Source: Nereocystis luetkeana
Lineage: Eukaryota; Sar; Phaeophyceae; Laminariales; Laminariaceae
DNA length: 64,000 nucleotides
Direction of reading: 5' to 3'
Assembly: GCA_031213475.1 (NCBI GenBank)
Contig: JARUPZ010000024.1
Span: 3,651,991-3,715,990 of the forward strand
A model generated the notes under the pieces. That model saw nothing but the letters and a program-made list of their open reading frames with translations. It ran no database searches and was not told the origin of the DNA. The position numbers and the translations under genes are program-made. Every line of letters starts with the position of its first letter. Position 1 is the first letter of the stretch. Below, one piece after another: positions 20,338-30,714 of this stretch.

Positions 20338-21180
20338 GTGCTTTTACCTTGTCCCTGCACGAGCCAACGCACTGTGCTGATCACGCGAAATCTTAGCTGG
20401 CAACGCGTGTCGTCTGCACCACCTGTACCTACCCAGGCGAATGACTCCCTGTCTGCGGAAAGGGGGGGGGGCGAGGCGGACGACGTGAGTTTGTCGGATC
20501 GAGGTGGTGGGGGGGTGGTGGATGACCTGGACGACGGTCTGTCTCACTTGAACGACCTCGACGTGACGTGGGGGTTTGACCTGGACCCGTTTATGCAGGA
20601 GCGCACACATCAGGTACCTGCCGCCGGCGAGGCCGGCGACGAAACAGCCTTGACGATGGGTTCGTCTCAAGGGGGCGCCGTGGACGCCTCCTCGGTCCCG
20701 GCCGGGAGGGCCGAAAGCAACCCGGGTGCAGCATCAGCCTCCGACACCGGCCAAGGGAAATGTGAGCCCCCCCCCGCGATCCTGTCGGGCAGGCCAGCAC
20801 ACGAGCTGAGCAGCTGGAAACGGCTCCTTCCAACAGTACGGGGCCGGACCCGGGGTCAGAGCCAACGCCTGGAGGGTGAACCTTTCGTGAACCAGCTAAG
20901 GATGGGCAAAGGAGCCGCAGACGCGCTGCTTGCGACAGCGTACGAGTTGTCGACGACGCCTGGGAGTATCCTGAATCGTACGTCATGGACGACGGAGGAC
21001 GCAGTGGCCTTGATGGCCGGAGGACCTGCTGTGGAGAATAAAGGGGAGTTGAGCATGTGCATGACGAGTGGTTCCCCGGAAGACGTAGAACCGCCCCCGC
21101 AGTCCGTAGCAGATGTAGAGCGTTCCCGGTATAAAGCGGGATGGCACGAGGCCACGCAAATTGAGTTGGACGGTCACTAA
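20338..21180 (+). pseudogene. Copia Pol linker between integrase and reverse transcriptase
   Basis: A 280-codon open frame. It starts in the region matching the integrase C-terminus (TRNLSWQRVSSAP) and continues through an acidic, Ser/Gly-rich low-complexity linker. It ends just before the RT start (ADVERSRYKAGWHEATQIEL is the usual lead-in, where W...A...E precedes the RT palm). It is the longest undamaged part of Pol. Confidence 0.65.
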
Positions 21181-22617
21181 ACGACGGGTACATATGACGC
21201 CGCGACACCGCCACGAGGACAGAAACCTAGATGTGCCAAAAGGGTGTTCACCTACAAGACGGATAAGGATGGCATTAAAGTAAAGACAAAGGCCAGACTT
21301 GTGACTGACGGTTTTAGCCAGGTGCAGGATGTAGATTAGTTTCAAACGTTTGCACCAACTCCTCCGTCAGCGTCAGTTCTGGCGGCTGTTGCCAACGGAT
21401 ATGGTCTGAAGGTTTTTCACACAAGACGTCGCACAAGCTTTTGTTCGCGCGAAACTCGACGCCGAGATATACGTGAAACTACCCGGTGGGTGTGGTGACC
21501 TGTCAGGAAGGATCCTCCGCTTAAACAGTCTCTTTATGGTCTAAAGCAGAGCGGACGCCAGTGGGCCGGATTATTGGTAGAGACCGTTGTAGAGTACGGT
21601 ATGGAGCAGGGTAGGTCTGACCGGCGTGTTTTTCGGATGGATGTGGACGGCAAGGTAGAGCTGATCATGGCTGTCCATGTCGATGACATCGTGATCGCAG
21701 AGATTCCCAAGCCGCGCTAGTTACGAAATTCCCCACAAATAACTTCGGCGAACTGACTTGGTATACCGGTTGTGCTTTCAAACGCGACTGGGAATTGTGA
21801 ACATTGGAGATTACGCAGAACACGTTTTTTGAGAGCATGCTGAATCGTTTTGGTGCTGACTCCCCCTCTGACACCCCCGCGACCCCCGGTGTGGAACTGG
21901 GTCCAAGAGAGGAGGGCGAAATTAGATGAGACTGGCCGTACAGGGAGGCTGTGGGCAGCTTGATGTGGCTGTCGACCATGACGAGGCCCGACATCTCGAA
22001 TGCTGTGCGTGATATGGCGCGCCACTCCCATAACCCAACGGAGAGGCACTGGAAGGCACTTTTGAAGAATATGGCCTACCTCCATGGGGCCAAGTTTATG
22101 GGATCGACTTTTGTGCGGGGTTCGAGATTGGATTATCCTGCGTATAGTGATGCTGATTATTATGCTGGTAAGTCGAACGATAGGCGCTCGGTATCGGGGA
22201 CGGTAATTACCGTAGGGGGTGGGGCCGTCAGTTGGGCAAGTAGCACGCAGAGGTGTGTTACGTTGTCGACAGCAGAAGCAGAGTATGTCGCCCTGGGTGA
22301 AGGGGTGAAGGAAGCTTTGTTTGCGGGCGCAATGTTGTCGTTTATTTTTCCAGAGCTAAGCGGATCATGTGTTCGGGTTTTCGAAGATATCCAGGGGACC
22401 ATAGCGTTGGCTGAGAACCCTCTCAGTTCTGCACGAAGTAAGAATATTGACTTGCGTTTTGATTTTGTCAGAGACCTACTTCGTGCTGAGAAGATCAACA
22501 TTCAGTTCGTAGCTTAGGAAGAGCAGCACGAGGATATTTGGCCGAAATCCCTTGCTGCGACCCCATTTAAGTCTCATCGTAGGTTCTTGTTGAGTCTGCC
22601 TTTGGAGGGTGAATAAT
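21181..22617 (+). pseudogene. Copia reverse transcriptase and RNase H
   Basis: RT blocks appear in several frames: CAKRVFTYKTDKDGIKVKTK with ARLVTDGFSQVQ (about 21230-21330), APTPPSASVLAAV (about 21353), VAQAFVRAKLDAEIYVKLPG (about 21430-21490), GLKQSGRQWAGLL (about 21538) and MAVHVDDIVIAE (about 21667), where VDD is the catalytic motif. RNase H follows in one frame 21951-22517 with DYPAYSDADYYAGKSNDRRS, STAEAEYVALGEGVKEALF and ARSKNIDLRFDFVRDLL. An in-frame stop at 22515-22517 is followed by the rest of the usual C-terminus up to about 22610. Confidence 0.85.
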
Positions 22618-22920
22618 AATGGGGTTTGAGCATTGTTCTATAAGTACCATGTTTGAGTGATGCGAGGAATAATTTTTCAGCTAGCCAACCCTGTGCTACT
22701 TTGAGGGGCTTGGGGGAGTAGGGCCCCGCTTGGCATTTTATTTTCTGGCTATGGCCATCGTTTGGAGTGCGGCAGTTGTTTCAATTGCAATAGTTTGGAG
22801 TATATTTGCTATACAGGGGGTTTTGACCCGGAGGCCGGGTTTCCTCATGCGGGACTGTCGTTGGCTGTTCTTAGGTCCTAGCGAGTCTTGAATGTCTCTT
22901 CGGTCTCGTCACTGCTGTGA

Positions 22921-22934
22921 AGAGCCAGGGAGGG
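22921..22934 (+). promoter_or_regulatory. Polypurine tract of the Copia element
   Basis: AGAGCCAGGGAGGG abuts the 3' LTR. It is purine-rich apart from a CC interruption and sits where plus-strand DNA synthesis of LTR elements is primed. Confidence 0.55.
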
Positions 22935-23176
22935 TGTCCATTTGCATCGTTCCAGCAGCAACAGTTACAAGTTGTAGTGGGTTGCGTATACCTTCGCAGG
23001 CGTTATTGTGAATTTTGCCGTGTGTCCATGAGGAGAGTTCGAGCACTCCGTTCTCCGCTCAGCTGCGAGCTAGGCTCAGCTCTCTCTCTCCTCCTCTGTC
23101 CTCTAATACAACCACTGTAAAGAATCTCATCAGACCACGTGGTGGTCAGGGCATCCAGGTCTGGACTCTACGAACA
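22935..23176 (+). repeat. 3' LTR of the Copia element
   Basis: 242 bp, TGTCCATTTGC...TCTACGAACA, followed directly by the TTGGG duplication. It differs from the 5' LTR by about 26 substitutions and small gaps. Confidence 0.95.
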
Positions 23177-23292
23177 TTGGGGGGGGGGGTGAGGGGGAGG
23201 ATAGGGGAGGGGGAGGCGGTCCGCCCAACAGACTGAAGCCTCGGTATGGGCATCATCGTCATGACGCACTTTCTTTTTTGGGGCCCATGTAA

Positions 23293-23540
23293 GGGTCATT
23301 ATTATCGGAGAGCTTTTTGTCCAAATTTTCGACATTTATTTCGCGCAATCTTTCAATCTTCCATAGTTTCCAGTTTTTTTTCCAAAAAATATTGGAATGT
23401 TAACGAACTTGATATTTTTGGTTCTGGAGAATTTCACGAATAGTGACAGAACGCCTACGTATATCGATACACATCTCCAATAACTACTTCCAAACTTTGG
23501 AAATTAATTATGAAAAAACACTCTCCGATAAGAATGCACC
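23293..23540. mobile_element. PIF/Harbinger-like MITE
   Basis: A 248-bp element with ends GGGTCATTATTATCGGAGAG and CTCTCCGATAAGAATGCACC (imperfect inverted repeats). It is flanked by TAA on both sides (23290-23292, 23541-23543). The paralogous uninterrupted site at about 34017-34024 reads CAAGTAATTAG with a single TAA. A 3-bp TAA/TTA duplication with GGG-starting TIRs is the Harbinger pattern. Confidence 0.85.
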
Positions 23541-24237
23541 TAACTACCGCAGCATGGTGCCGCCAGGGCAACTTTACGTGTCTGTAGGCAATTAATTCCT
23601 GCCTTTCATATAATATTTTTCCCCCGCCTTTAAGTGACCCTTTTTTGTCCCTTCTCTTCATGTTTCCTTTTTTCCCCTTTGTTCCTTTTTGTGTCTCTGT
23701 CTTTATCTTCCGTTTTCTTTTTCTGCTGTCTGCTTTCGTGTTTGCTTTGCTTCCTCTTCCTTAGTTTTATTTTTTGTCTTTCAGTCGCTTTTTTCTTCCC
23801 TGGTGTTCGCGGAGTACGTATGTTTCTCTTTCTGTTCATATCTCTGCTCTACACCCCTCGCGTAGGGTGCGAGCCTGCAATTTCCTGCGAAAAATTGCGC
23901 ATTTCCTTGTGTGCTTCCTTTCTTGATTTCTTGCTTTCTATCGCGCCCTTGCCTGACTTGGACTTTTTTTTTCTCTCTCTCTTCCCCTTTGGATTTAGTA
24001 AAAAAAAAAAGAAGCCGTTAGGTGTGTGTTCAACCGATCGGCAGATCGATCGATACTCAACTTACTTAGCAAGCTCCGTGAACCGTTCGAGCGATTTGTA
24101 ATATTTTCGAATATGATTTCGATTTTAAGACGTCGAGTTTGTTGTTATTTTCGTCCTGTCTATTTTTTATGGGTTGAATGTGGTCTTCTCGGTTTCTGTG
24201 GCGACTGTTTGTACAGCGTACGGCATGTTTCTGATAC

Positions 24238-24432
24238 TTTTTTTTTTTTTTTTTTTTTCCATCCCATTCATTATCTTCGCCCATCTTCTTCTCTCTCTCC
24301 TTCCAACTCGTAACTCAGATCCGGGGTCACATAGCAGGCTCTTCTCCCCCCTTCCCGCTACGGTACGTGCCTTCATTTTTATCGCGAGAAGATTTCAGCC
24401 TTTTCTTCCCTCGTCGACTCGCATCGAATTGT
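24238..24432 (-). mobile_element. SINE family 1, copy f (headless, minus strand)
   Basis: Only the second module of the SINE is present, ending in a T-run at 24238-24260 (a poly(A) tail on the minus strand). The tRNA-like head and the first 35 or so bases of the body are missing. It interrupts the CAA-tailed repeat relative to the site at about 12462. Confidence 0.75.
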
Positions 24433-25049
24433 ACGTACGTGCGCGAACCTCACTTTTAGGCCTAATCTTCTAAGAAGAGCGAAGCGAGCCGTAAGTCGGA
24501 CTCGGAAATCGAGCGTAGCGAGGTATTAAGACGGCCGCAGGCCTAATTTTTTTGGACTAAGTCGCGCGAATTTTAATCGTCTTAATCCATATTTTGCGTC
24601 TTAGCGCGTCTTGGACTCGTCTTAGCGCGTCTTGGCGCGTCTTAGACTCGTCTTAGCGCGCCTTAGACACATCTTGGCACGTCTTACATTCGCCTTGGCA
24701 CGTCTTAGGTTCGTCTTGGCACGTCTTAGGTTCGTATATATATAGGCACGTCTAAGCTCTTGGCAGTACTAAAAAGCAAGAATTATGTCGAAAACTAAGA
24801 GTTAGCTACTTCAACGAGGCACGGGTACAGCAATACAGCACAACAACCACACAACAACGTAGAGCGCCCGGAAATACGGAAATAATCCAAGTATCATCAA
24901 GCTACCGGTACCTGATAAGTAAGTGCGATTATTACGTATATTGATGGACGAACATTATTATTATGTACCAGGTACCTCGTACTCCTACGTAGTAGTTCCT
25001 TGTTTGTTGGCATTTATTTGACGTCACGCACAGCAGTACATAATTGAAT

Positions 25050-25190
25050 TTGTTGTTGTTGTTGTTCTCACATTAACTCACAATTCAATGCAGTCCGTGG
25101 TCGCAGGACAGGCTCCAATAACTCTGGAGTGGAAGAAATACCTCGAGTAAAAACAGAGGCAAAAAACAAAAAACAAGCATACGCACTCCA
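25050..25190 (-). mobile_element. CAA-tailed repeat (family Q), short copy inside the hAT-like element
   Basis: Reverse orientation: starts TTGTTGTTGTTGTTCTCACA, the complement of the (AAC)n tail, and is 5'-truncated at a GTGGAGTGCGTATGC-like point. The second hAT-like copy lacks it (compare about 39880-39890), so it landed after the two copies separated. Confidence 0.75.
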
Positions 25191-26193
25191 CCATACCTGG
25201 TACCAGGTATCTATATAGATGTGTATTTGTTTGTACATTCATTCGTACATACGTGCCCGTATTCGAAGTGAAAGCTCCGAAATCGCATTGCGAATAGAAG
25301 GCACCAGGTACCTGGTTTTATTGCGTCGTTTGTTTTCTACGAGGACGAATATCATACCGTCAGCAGCCGTGGATACCAACAAACTCAGACATATTTTTTC
25401 ACGTATTAATAGTTTTAATAGTAGTATTACCATTATTATTATTTCTCTTGCCATCCGACAACGTGCAGCTTGATCTGTGATCTTCAACATGAATCACTCA
25501 TAACCTTCCCGAAAGAAGAAAACCTCGGAAACAAAAGGAAACCCATGCACCAAGTCTACCTCCCTTCCGTGCCAACTTTCAGCTTGTCTACTCTATAATT
25601 GATAACAACCTACGAAGCCACCAACTTAAAACAGAAAGTCTTGAGAGAATACAGCAGTAGTATTTGTCCTAAAGGATGTCGTTCAAAGAACGACACGTTG
25701 CTTCCGGTGGTGGTGATGCATCCGCGGTGTAAGCATACCAACGGATTTTGGGCAAACCACTACTAATAATATAACAATAATAACTGCCCTGCCCACCGAA
25801 CACAGAAAGAGAGCAGTTGTTGTCCTATTATGTTGGGCGTCCCAAATAAGGCATTATGTCACCTATACCTGGTATAGTATTATACTGATGTACCACGGTA
25901 TATAGCAATACTCGCAAAAATACAGAGAAAACGAACAGCAGGAGGATCGTAGTCGCCGTAAAGTATACCATCAGGATGCAATTCTGTTTTTGCAATACCA
26001 AGTACCTGGTACGAGTATATAATAAGACGTTAGCAACCAACACAATTTGAAACAAAAAACAGAGGTAGGTATAGGTAGCAGTATTCCTCAGGTAGTATGT
26101 CGAAAGAAATTGGAGTGGACCTTCCCCCAACCCAACTGCCACGTAGGGAGAGAGGATACAGATCATGTTTTTTTCATTAAAAAAAAAATAAGA

Positions 26194-26454
26194 ATGCCAT
26201 CCTCGAAAATACGGAGAACCGGGTTCGATGTCCCCGGTGCCAGGGAAGAGCGCATGGAGGCCCTAAAAAAGAAGGCTCGAAAGAAGCAAGCTGAAGCAGT
26301 CGATTCATCTGCCGTCCTCGCTGTGTTTCCACCTATTTCCACAGCTCGCTGTGGTCGTGTCGACCCCCTAAGACGCCTCGACCGGCGCCTGGTGCATTCT
26401 AAGACGAATCTAAGACGTGCTAAGACGAATCTAAACGTGCCAAGACGAATCTAA
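26194..26454 (+). CDS. Small conserved open frame in the hAT-like element (copy 1), function unknown
   Basis: 86 codons, starting MPSSKIRRTGFDVPGAREER, then a Lys/Arg-rich stretch and VDSSAVLAVFPPIS. The C-terminal third (RRLDRRLVHSKTNLRRAKTN) is simply the translation of the CTAAGACG subterminal repeats. The copy at 40704-40964 keeps the same frame with only four substitutions over about 235 bp by hand count, whereas flanking parts of the two copies show indels. It may be a first exon of a lost transposase, a captured host exon, or chance. I recognise no domain. Confidence 0.3.
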   Translation: MPSSKIRRTGFDVPGAREERMEALKKKARKKQAEAVDSSAVLAVFPPISTARCGRVDPLRRLDRRLVHSKTNLRRAKTNLNVPRRI

Positions 26455-26726
26455 GACGTGCCAAGACGCGATATTATATAGCGAGTAAGACGGGCCTCTC
26501 TCTGAGAAACGGATTAAAACGTATTTTAAGACACGTCTTAAAATATTCGACCTACTCACTTTTTTATGTTTAGTCTGAGAGGTGTACATGTGTTTCAGTT
26601 ATCGTGTGAAGTGTACTATTCTTTGCTTTTGTTTTATATTTTTTTCGAGGTATTCTTCCACTCCAGAATTATTGGAGTCTGTCCTGCGACCACGGACTGC
26701 ATTGTATTGTGGCGACGAGTTAAGAC

Positions 26727-26745
26727 CAACAACAACAACAACAGC

Positions 26746-26831
<86 letters not shown>
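26727..26831. repeat. (AAC)n tail microsatellite
   Basis: About 35 AAC units with one interruption. It is the expanded 3' tail of the CAA-tailed repeat. The poly-Asn, poly-Thr and poly-Leu frames across it are artefacts. Confidence 0.95.
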
Positions 26832-26832
<1 letters not shown>

Positions 26833-27212
26833 AAAAACAACTCACGGGAGCGCACCAATATCCGGTCTACCAAAGTCCGCCTCGATGGCATGGTTCGGAG
26901 CTAGAGTAGAAAAACGAAATGTCCTCAGCATAAAACCTTCGGCATACGTGCTTCCATGGTCTATGTTGTAGGGGCGTTTGGCAGTATCCGTTTTTTTTCG
27001 TGGGCAGTGCCGCATGCAGGGCAACGCTCTGCGCGCTATGCTGTGCGTACTCCGCAACAAACAGGCATTCCTGCAAGCCAGGAAACTCAAAGGTTAAAGA
27101 TTGTTGGATAGTTGACACCGCCGCAACAAAAATACCCACCAGGTAGCTACTAGCTGGCGACTACTGTGAAAGAGTCAACCAACTTGTACTGCTGTACCTT
27201 TACTGTACGCAT

Positions 27213-27325
27213 GAGGCTGTTTCCTACCATATGCGGTTCGCTTTTTGAGCTTCAGATTTTGACCCGATTGCTTTTTCAGATGTGGTCTTGGCAAATCGAA
27301 GCCGTCATAGAGTGCGGCAAATTAA
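27213..27325. repeat. Short repeat bracketing the LINE, left copy
   Basis: Shares GAGCTTCAGATTTTGACCCG and CTTGGCAAATCGAA with 29263-29375, in the same orientation. The two lie immediately outside the LINE on either side. Confidence 0.65.
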
Positions 27326-27344
27326 GATTTAAGGCGTGAAGCGA

Positions 27345-29255
27345 GCAGTTCATCCGGGACGAGGAGGGCACGCTGCTAAGTAAGGGACAAGGTGCGCATT
27401 CTTGAACGGTGGGCGAGGTTTTTTCATCACCCTCCCGACCACGAAGTCGTCTAAGCTTGATCCAACCATCAGCGCCCTATTTCCACAACAACGGCCGTTG
27501 GCACCATCGCTTGGAGATGAACCGACCATGGAAGATATGACGGGAGGTAATTCGGGGTTGCCAAACTGGAAAGCGGTGGGACCAGACTCCCTTCCGGCCG
27601 AGTTACTGAAAATCGACCACCCGAGTTCATCCGGTATTTTCACAACCTACTTGTCCATGTGTGGAGAACGGGTGACGTCCCCCAGCAATGGAAAGATGCG
27701 ACCATTAAGGTCCTTCATATGAAGAAGGATCACTCTGATTGCAACAATTTCCGAAGTGTTTTCGCTTGTTGCCCATTCAGGTAAAGTTTTGCTGAAAATG
27801 GTCACGTCCCGCCTCAGTAACTACAGCGAGGCCAAAGGGATACTCCCCGAGAAAAAGTGCGGCTTTCGCCCAGCACGATCAACGGTCGACATGCTGTTCG
27901 TTGTGCGCCGATTGCAAGAACTCGGACGAGCTCGAAAACCCCCCCTGTACATGTATGTGCTTCATCGACCTGCAGAAAGCACATGACTCCGTCGACCGTG
28001 AGCTACTACTACTGTGGGTGGTGCTCGCACGCTTAGGCGTACCAAAGAAGATGCTTACCGCTATCCACCAGTTCCACGAAGGCATGCGCGCCCGCGTGTG
28101 TCCGGATGACGGCGAGCACTCGGAATAGTTCGACGCCACTCAGGGGCTGCGGCAAGGACGTGTCTTGTCAGCACTTACTTCTGTTCAATGCCTTCTTCGC
28201 TGCTGTGATACACACCGTGCCGATACGCTTCAGTGAAGACGCAGATTTTTTTAGGGACTTGGTTCACCTCGAGGAGGACCTCGGCGAGGACGGGGTGAAG
28301 GTTGACCGACTAACTTACGTACGGAGGGCCGTGTGGGGTATGCTATACGCGGACGATGCAGGCATTGTGTCCAAGTCGACGGAAGGCCTTGCGAAGATGA
28401 TGACCGTCATTGTGACCGTGTTCGAAGCGGCAGGTCTCACCGTATCCGAAAAGAAGATTGAGACCATGCCGCTGCGGACACCGAATCAGGCACCCCGGAC
28501 CTCACCGCTCGTCATCAAGGCAGCGGGACAGAGGTATAGGCAGGCGATGCAAGTTTTGTACCTGGGCGGCCTTGTCGTCGCAAGCGCTGACATTATGCCA
28601 GAGACCATGCGACGGATCGGACTCGCATGGGCATACTACAATCGGTTCAAACGGGAACTGTATGATATGGAGGATGCCCCGCTCACTCTAAAAGTGCGCA
28701 TATATATATGCTTAAGGCCGAGGTGATGGAGACTCTGCTGTACGGGTGCGTGACGTGGGCTCTTGGTCAGGAACACTTCGTTTAGCTCAGAACGGCACAC
28801 CACAAACTTCTCCTACGGGTTATTGGCTTCCAGCACCGGCAATGGACTGACCACCTCATGTCGTACGCCAAGGGACTCAAACGGGCACAATGCGAGAGCG
28901 TTGAGACGACCATCCGCAAACGACGTCTCCTCTTTGCGGCGGCCGTACAGCCGACGACCAATGAGCAACTGACCCGCCGGGTCCACGGAAAGCTCCCCCT
29001 TTCTGTTCGGAGTGGAGACGTTGTTATGGGCGAGGGCGGCTAAGAAGAGCAGGAAGTGGCACCGGGGGATCGTCGAAGCAGCGGACTGTTTCATGGCGAG
29101 GTGGCACAAGGACGAAGCACAGATACCGGCTGCGTCACGCATCAGAGGACGCCGAGAACGGCGACAAGCGGGGTGAGGAGCAGCTGCTCTGATACAGCTG
29201 TCGACGAATAAAACGAACGAAGTGATAGATCGGGTGGCTAGGTATCGGTTCGACT
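27345..29255 (+). pseudogene. LINE ORF2 (reverse transcriptase), decayed, plus strand
   Basis: Blocks in order: LPNWKAVGPDSLPAELLKID (about 27555-27610), [20 protein letters not shown] (about 27670-27720), [20 protein letters not shown] (about 27860-27915), [17 protein letters not shown] (about 27956-28005), WFDATQGLRQGRVLSALL (about 28130-28185), RAVWGMLYADDAGIVSKSTE (about 28325-28385), GLTVSEKKIETMPLRTPNQA (about 28435-28490) and VMETLLYGCVTWALGQEHF (about 28720-28785). The catalytic YADD motif is intact. Several single-base shifts and stops break the frame. No endonuclease domain is seen, so the 5' part is missing. It ends near 29255 with STNKTNEVIDRVARYRFD. It is better preserved than the minus-strand LINE. 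Confidence 0.85.
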
Positions 29256-29262
29256 AGCTCTT

Positions 29263-29375
29263 AGGCCGTTTCCTATGCGATTCGATTTTTGAGCTTCAGA
29301 TTTTGACCCGATCGCATTTATTTTTCAGATAGATGTGAACTTGGCAAATCGAAACAGCCTTCCTATGCGGAAAAA
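29263..29375. repeat. Short repeat bracketing the LINE, right copy
   Basis: Partner of 27213-27325. This copy shows GGCCGTTTCCTATGCGATTC at its left and GCCTTCCTATGCGGAAA at its right, an imperfect inverted arrangement that suggests a small foldback-type element. Confidence 0.6.
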
Positions 29376-29454
29376 TCAGATTTATTGTGTGTGTAGAGAT
29401 TCGAGTAAACGCCGAGACCAACTGCTGTTTTTGTGGTTTGGCGCCGCGAAGAGA

Positions 29455-29562
29455 CGCCCTGGGTGCGCTGCCGATACCCCGGTTTCTCACGAGGGCACCC
29501 CATGGTGATTCCCTACCCATATGTGCTCGGGCCGTCAGCAGACAAGCCGCGTGGCAGCCACA
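29455..29562. repeat. Inverted partner of the repeat at 31190-31290
   Basis: CCCCGGTTTCTCACGAGGGC, CCATGGTGATTCCCTACCC and CGCGTGGCAGCCAC reappear as reverse complements at 31190-31290, immediately next to the right arm of the long inverted repeat. The pair frames a 1.6 kb stretch of other repeats. Confidence 0.7.
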
Positions 29563-30215
29563 TGTGTGTGTGCGTGTGTGTGTGTTCTTCACATTAAACA
29601 GTTCTTTCTACCCGTCGACATCCAGCACAACCAGTGTCCGTGCCGATTCTTCCATCCTAGAAGAGATACAAGTTCTGTGGTCACAAAGCTACGCCACAGT
29701 TGAGCACGCCCCGGTGGTTCAAGTGGTTAACCTCGAATTCCACTTGTTTGAGTCCTGGGTTCGAGCCCCAGGCGGGTCGGACTTTGACTTTATTTGCAAA
29801 AAAAAAAAAAAAAAAAAAAAAAGGATTCAATTGTTGAGAGCGACTTGCAGCGTGGGTAGACACAATTCGATGCGAGTCGACGAGGGAAGAAGAGGCTGAA
29901 ATCTTCTCGCGATAAAAATGAAGGCACGTACCGTAGCGGGAAGGGGGGAGAAGAGCCTGCTATGTGACCCCGGATCTGAGTTACGAGTTGGAAGGAGAGA
30001 GAGAAGAAGATGTGCGAAGATAATTAATGGGATGAGCAAAAAAAAAAAAAAAAAAAAAAACAGAGATACTACGTTGCCACGTGTGCAGTGTGAACTGCAG
30101 TGGGCAATGCAAAGCCATGTCATCATACTAGATACGACAGGCACGACATACGCAATCTATGAAATAGTGAAACGAAAAGAAACAATCAAAGAGAAAACAA
30201 AAACAAGGTAGACAA
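29563..30215 (+). repeat. Repeat family S, copy A, split by a SINE
   Basis: Starts with a (GT)n run and TTCTTCACATTAAAC, then CCCGTCGACATCCAGCACAA, GTGGTCACAAAGCTACGCCA and (after the SINE) GAGATACTACGTTGCCACGT, CATACGCAATCTATGAAATA and an AAAC-rich end. The unbroken copy at 31672-31953 shows the original join at CCACAGAGATAC. Function and class are unknown. Confidence 0.75.
29700..30059 (+). mobile_element. SINE family 1, copy a (full length)
   Basis: A tRNA-like head, CCCCGGTGGTTCAAGTGG, carries an A-box-like TGGTTCAAGTGG. The T-arm is perfect: stem CTGGG/CCCAG around loop TTCGAGC, which holds the B box GGTTCGAGCCC. After GACTTTATTTGC come a run of 20-odd A residues, a 200-bp body beginning GGATTCAATTGTTGAGAGCG, and a final poly(A). 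It is flanked by ACAG (29696-29699, 30060-30063) and inserted into repeat S. The internal A run suggests a two-part element. Confidence 0.85.
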
Positions 30216-30714
30216 ATCGAAAAAGAAAAAGAAGAAAAATGAAAGCAAAATCTAAGAGAAACAATCTGTCGTGCCCCCCCCCCGCAGGCGAGGTGGCCAA
30301 CATTCGAAAAAGAACGAGCTGGAAAAAAGAAGAAATAACAAAAAACACCACTGCTTGTGAACAGAGTAAGACAAAGAACCAAGGAGAAAGTAACAAGGAA
30401 AAATAACAAAGGGGAAATAACAGGCAGACCAAAGCCCAAAGCACCTTCCAGGTGGCGGCAGCAGCTTGTGGTACGAGTAGTATAGCCAGATTCTCCCTGC
30501 TAATCCGCCTGGTACCTTGCTACCCAGACTGCCGTCTCCGCCCTGCGTTCGTCAACTATGCCCAGCCCCTTGGCGTCAGACAATAGGAGCCGAGCAGAGC
30601 AGGTTCGTCTTCCAACCACGCCACACGGCTCCTTGAGTACGGCTTATCAATCAGGAAAGGAAGAGGAAGAGAAAAAATGAAATGAAAATCACGGAGAGTC
30701 AGCGCAAGAAAGAA
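30216..30714. other. A-rich non-coding stretch
   Basis: An A/G-rich extension of repeat S (AGAAAAAGAAGAAAAAT-like), then about 75 bp (30556-30632, CTATGCCCAGCCCCTTGGCG) repeated at 41062-41136. No gene seen. Confidence 0.5.

Larger units (their letters stand above)
17251..23176 (+). mobile_element. Full-length Ty1/Copia LTR retrotransposon, decayed
   Basis: A 5.9 kb element with LTRs at 17251-17495 and 22935-23176, both starting TGT and ending ACA (TGTTC/GAACA). It is flanked by the 5-bp duplication TTGGG (17246-17250, 23177-23181). Internal order is Gag, protease, integrase, reverse transcriptase, RNase H, the Copia order. The two LTRs differ at roughly 26 positions by hand count, about one in ten, so the insertion is old. 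Pol is broken by many frame shifts and stops. Confidence 0.95.
24457..26554. mobile_element. hAT-like non-autonomous transposon, copy 1
   Basis: A 2098-bp element. Left end TAGGCCTAATCTTCTAAGA, right end (reverse complement) TAGGTCGAATATTTTAAGA. It is flanked by the 8-bp duplication CTCACTTT (24449-24456, 26555-26562). An 8-bp target site and TAGG-type ends are typical of hAT. Just inside both ends are arrays of CGTCTTAG/CGTCTTGG words (24590-24735) pointing inward and the complementary CTAAGACG words (26365-26480), like subterminal transposase-binding repeats. A second copy is at 39339-41063. No complete transposase is present. An 86-codon frame (26194-26454) is kept in both copies. Confidence 0.8.
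23182..26831 (+). mobile_element. CAA-tailed repeat (family Q), longest copy, split by three inserts
   Basis: Starts with a G-rich run, GGAGGCGGTCCGCCCAACAG and ACTGAAGCCTCGG. It continues with GCATGGTGCCGCCAGGGCAA and a pyrimidine-rich stretch, then GTGGTCTTCTCGGTTTCTGT, and ends with TCCTGCGACCACGGACTGCA and a long AAC tail. The other copies, 33907-34490 (nearly complete, about 580 bp), 12404-12660 and 25050-25190 (minus), show that a Harbinger-like MITE (23293-23540), a SINE (24238-24432) and an hAT-like element (24457-26554) are later insertions here. No coding capacity is recognised. Confidence 0.7.

Noticed and set aside
23634..24101. 155-codon Phe/Leu/Ser-rich frame as a membrane protein
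   Set aside because: It is a translation of the pyrimidine-rich middle of the CAA-tailed repeat; the paralogue at 34.1 kb does not keep the frame.
26566..26971. Frames with long Asn, Thr or Leu runs
   Set aside because: Artefacts of the (AAC)n tail of the CAA-tailed repeat.
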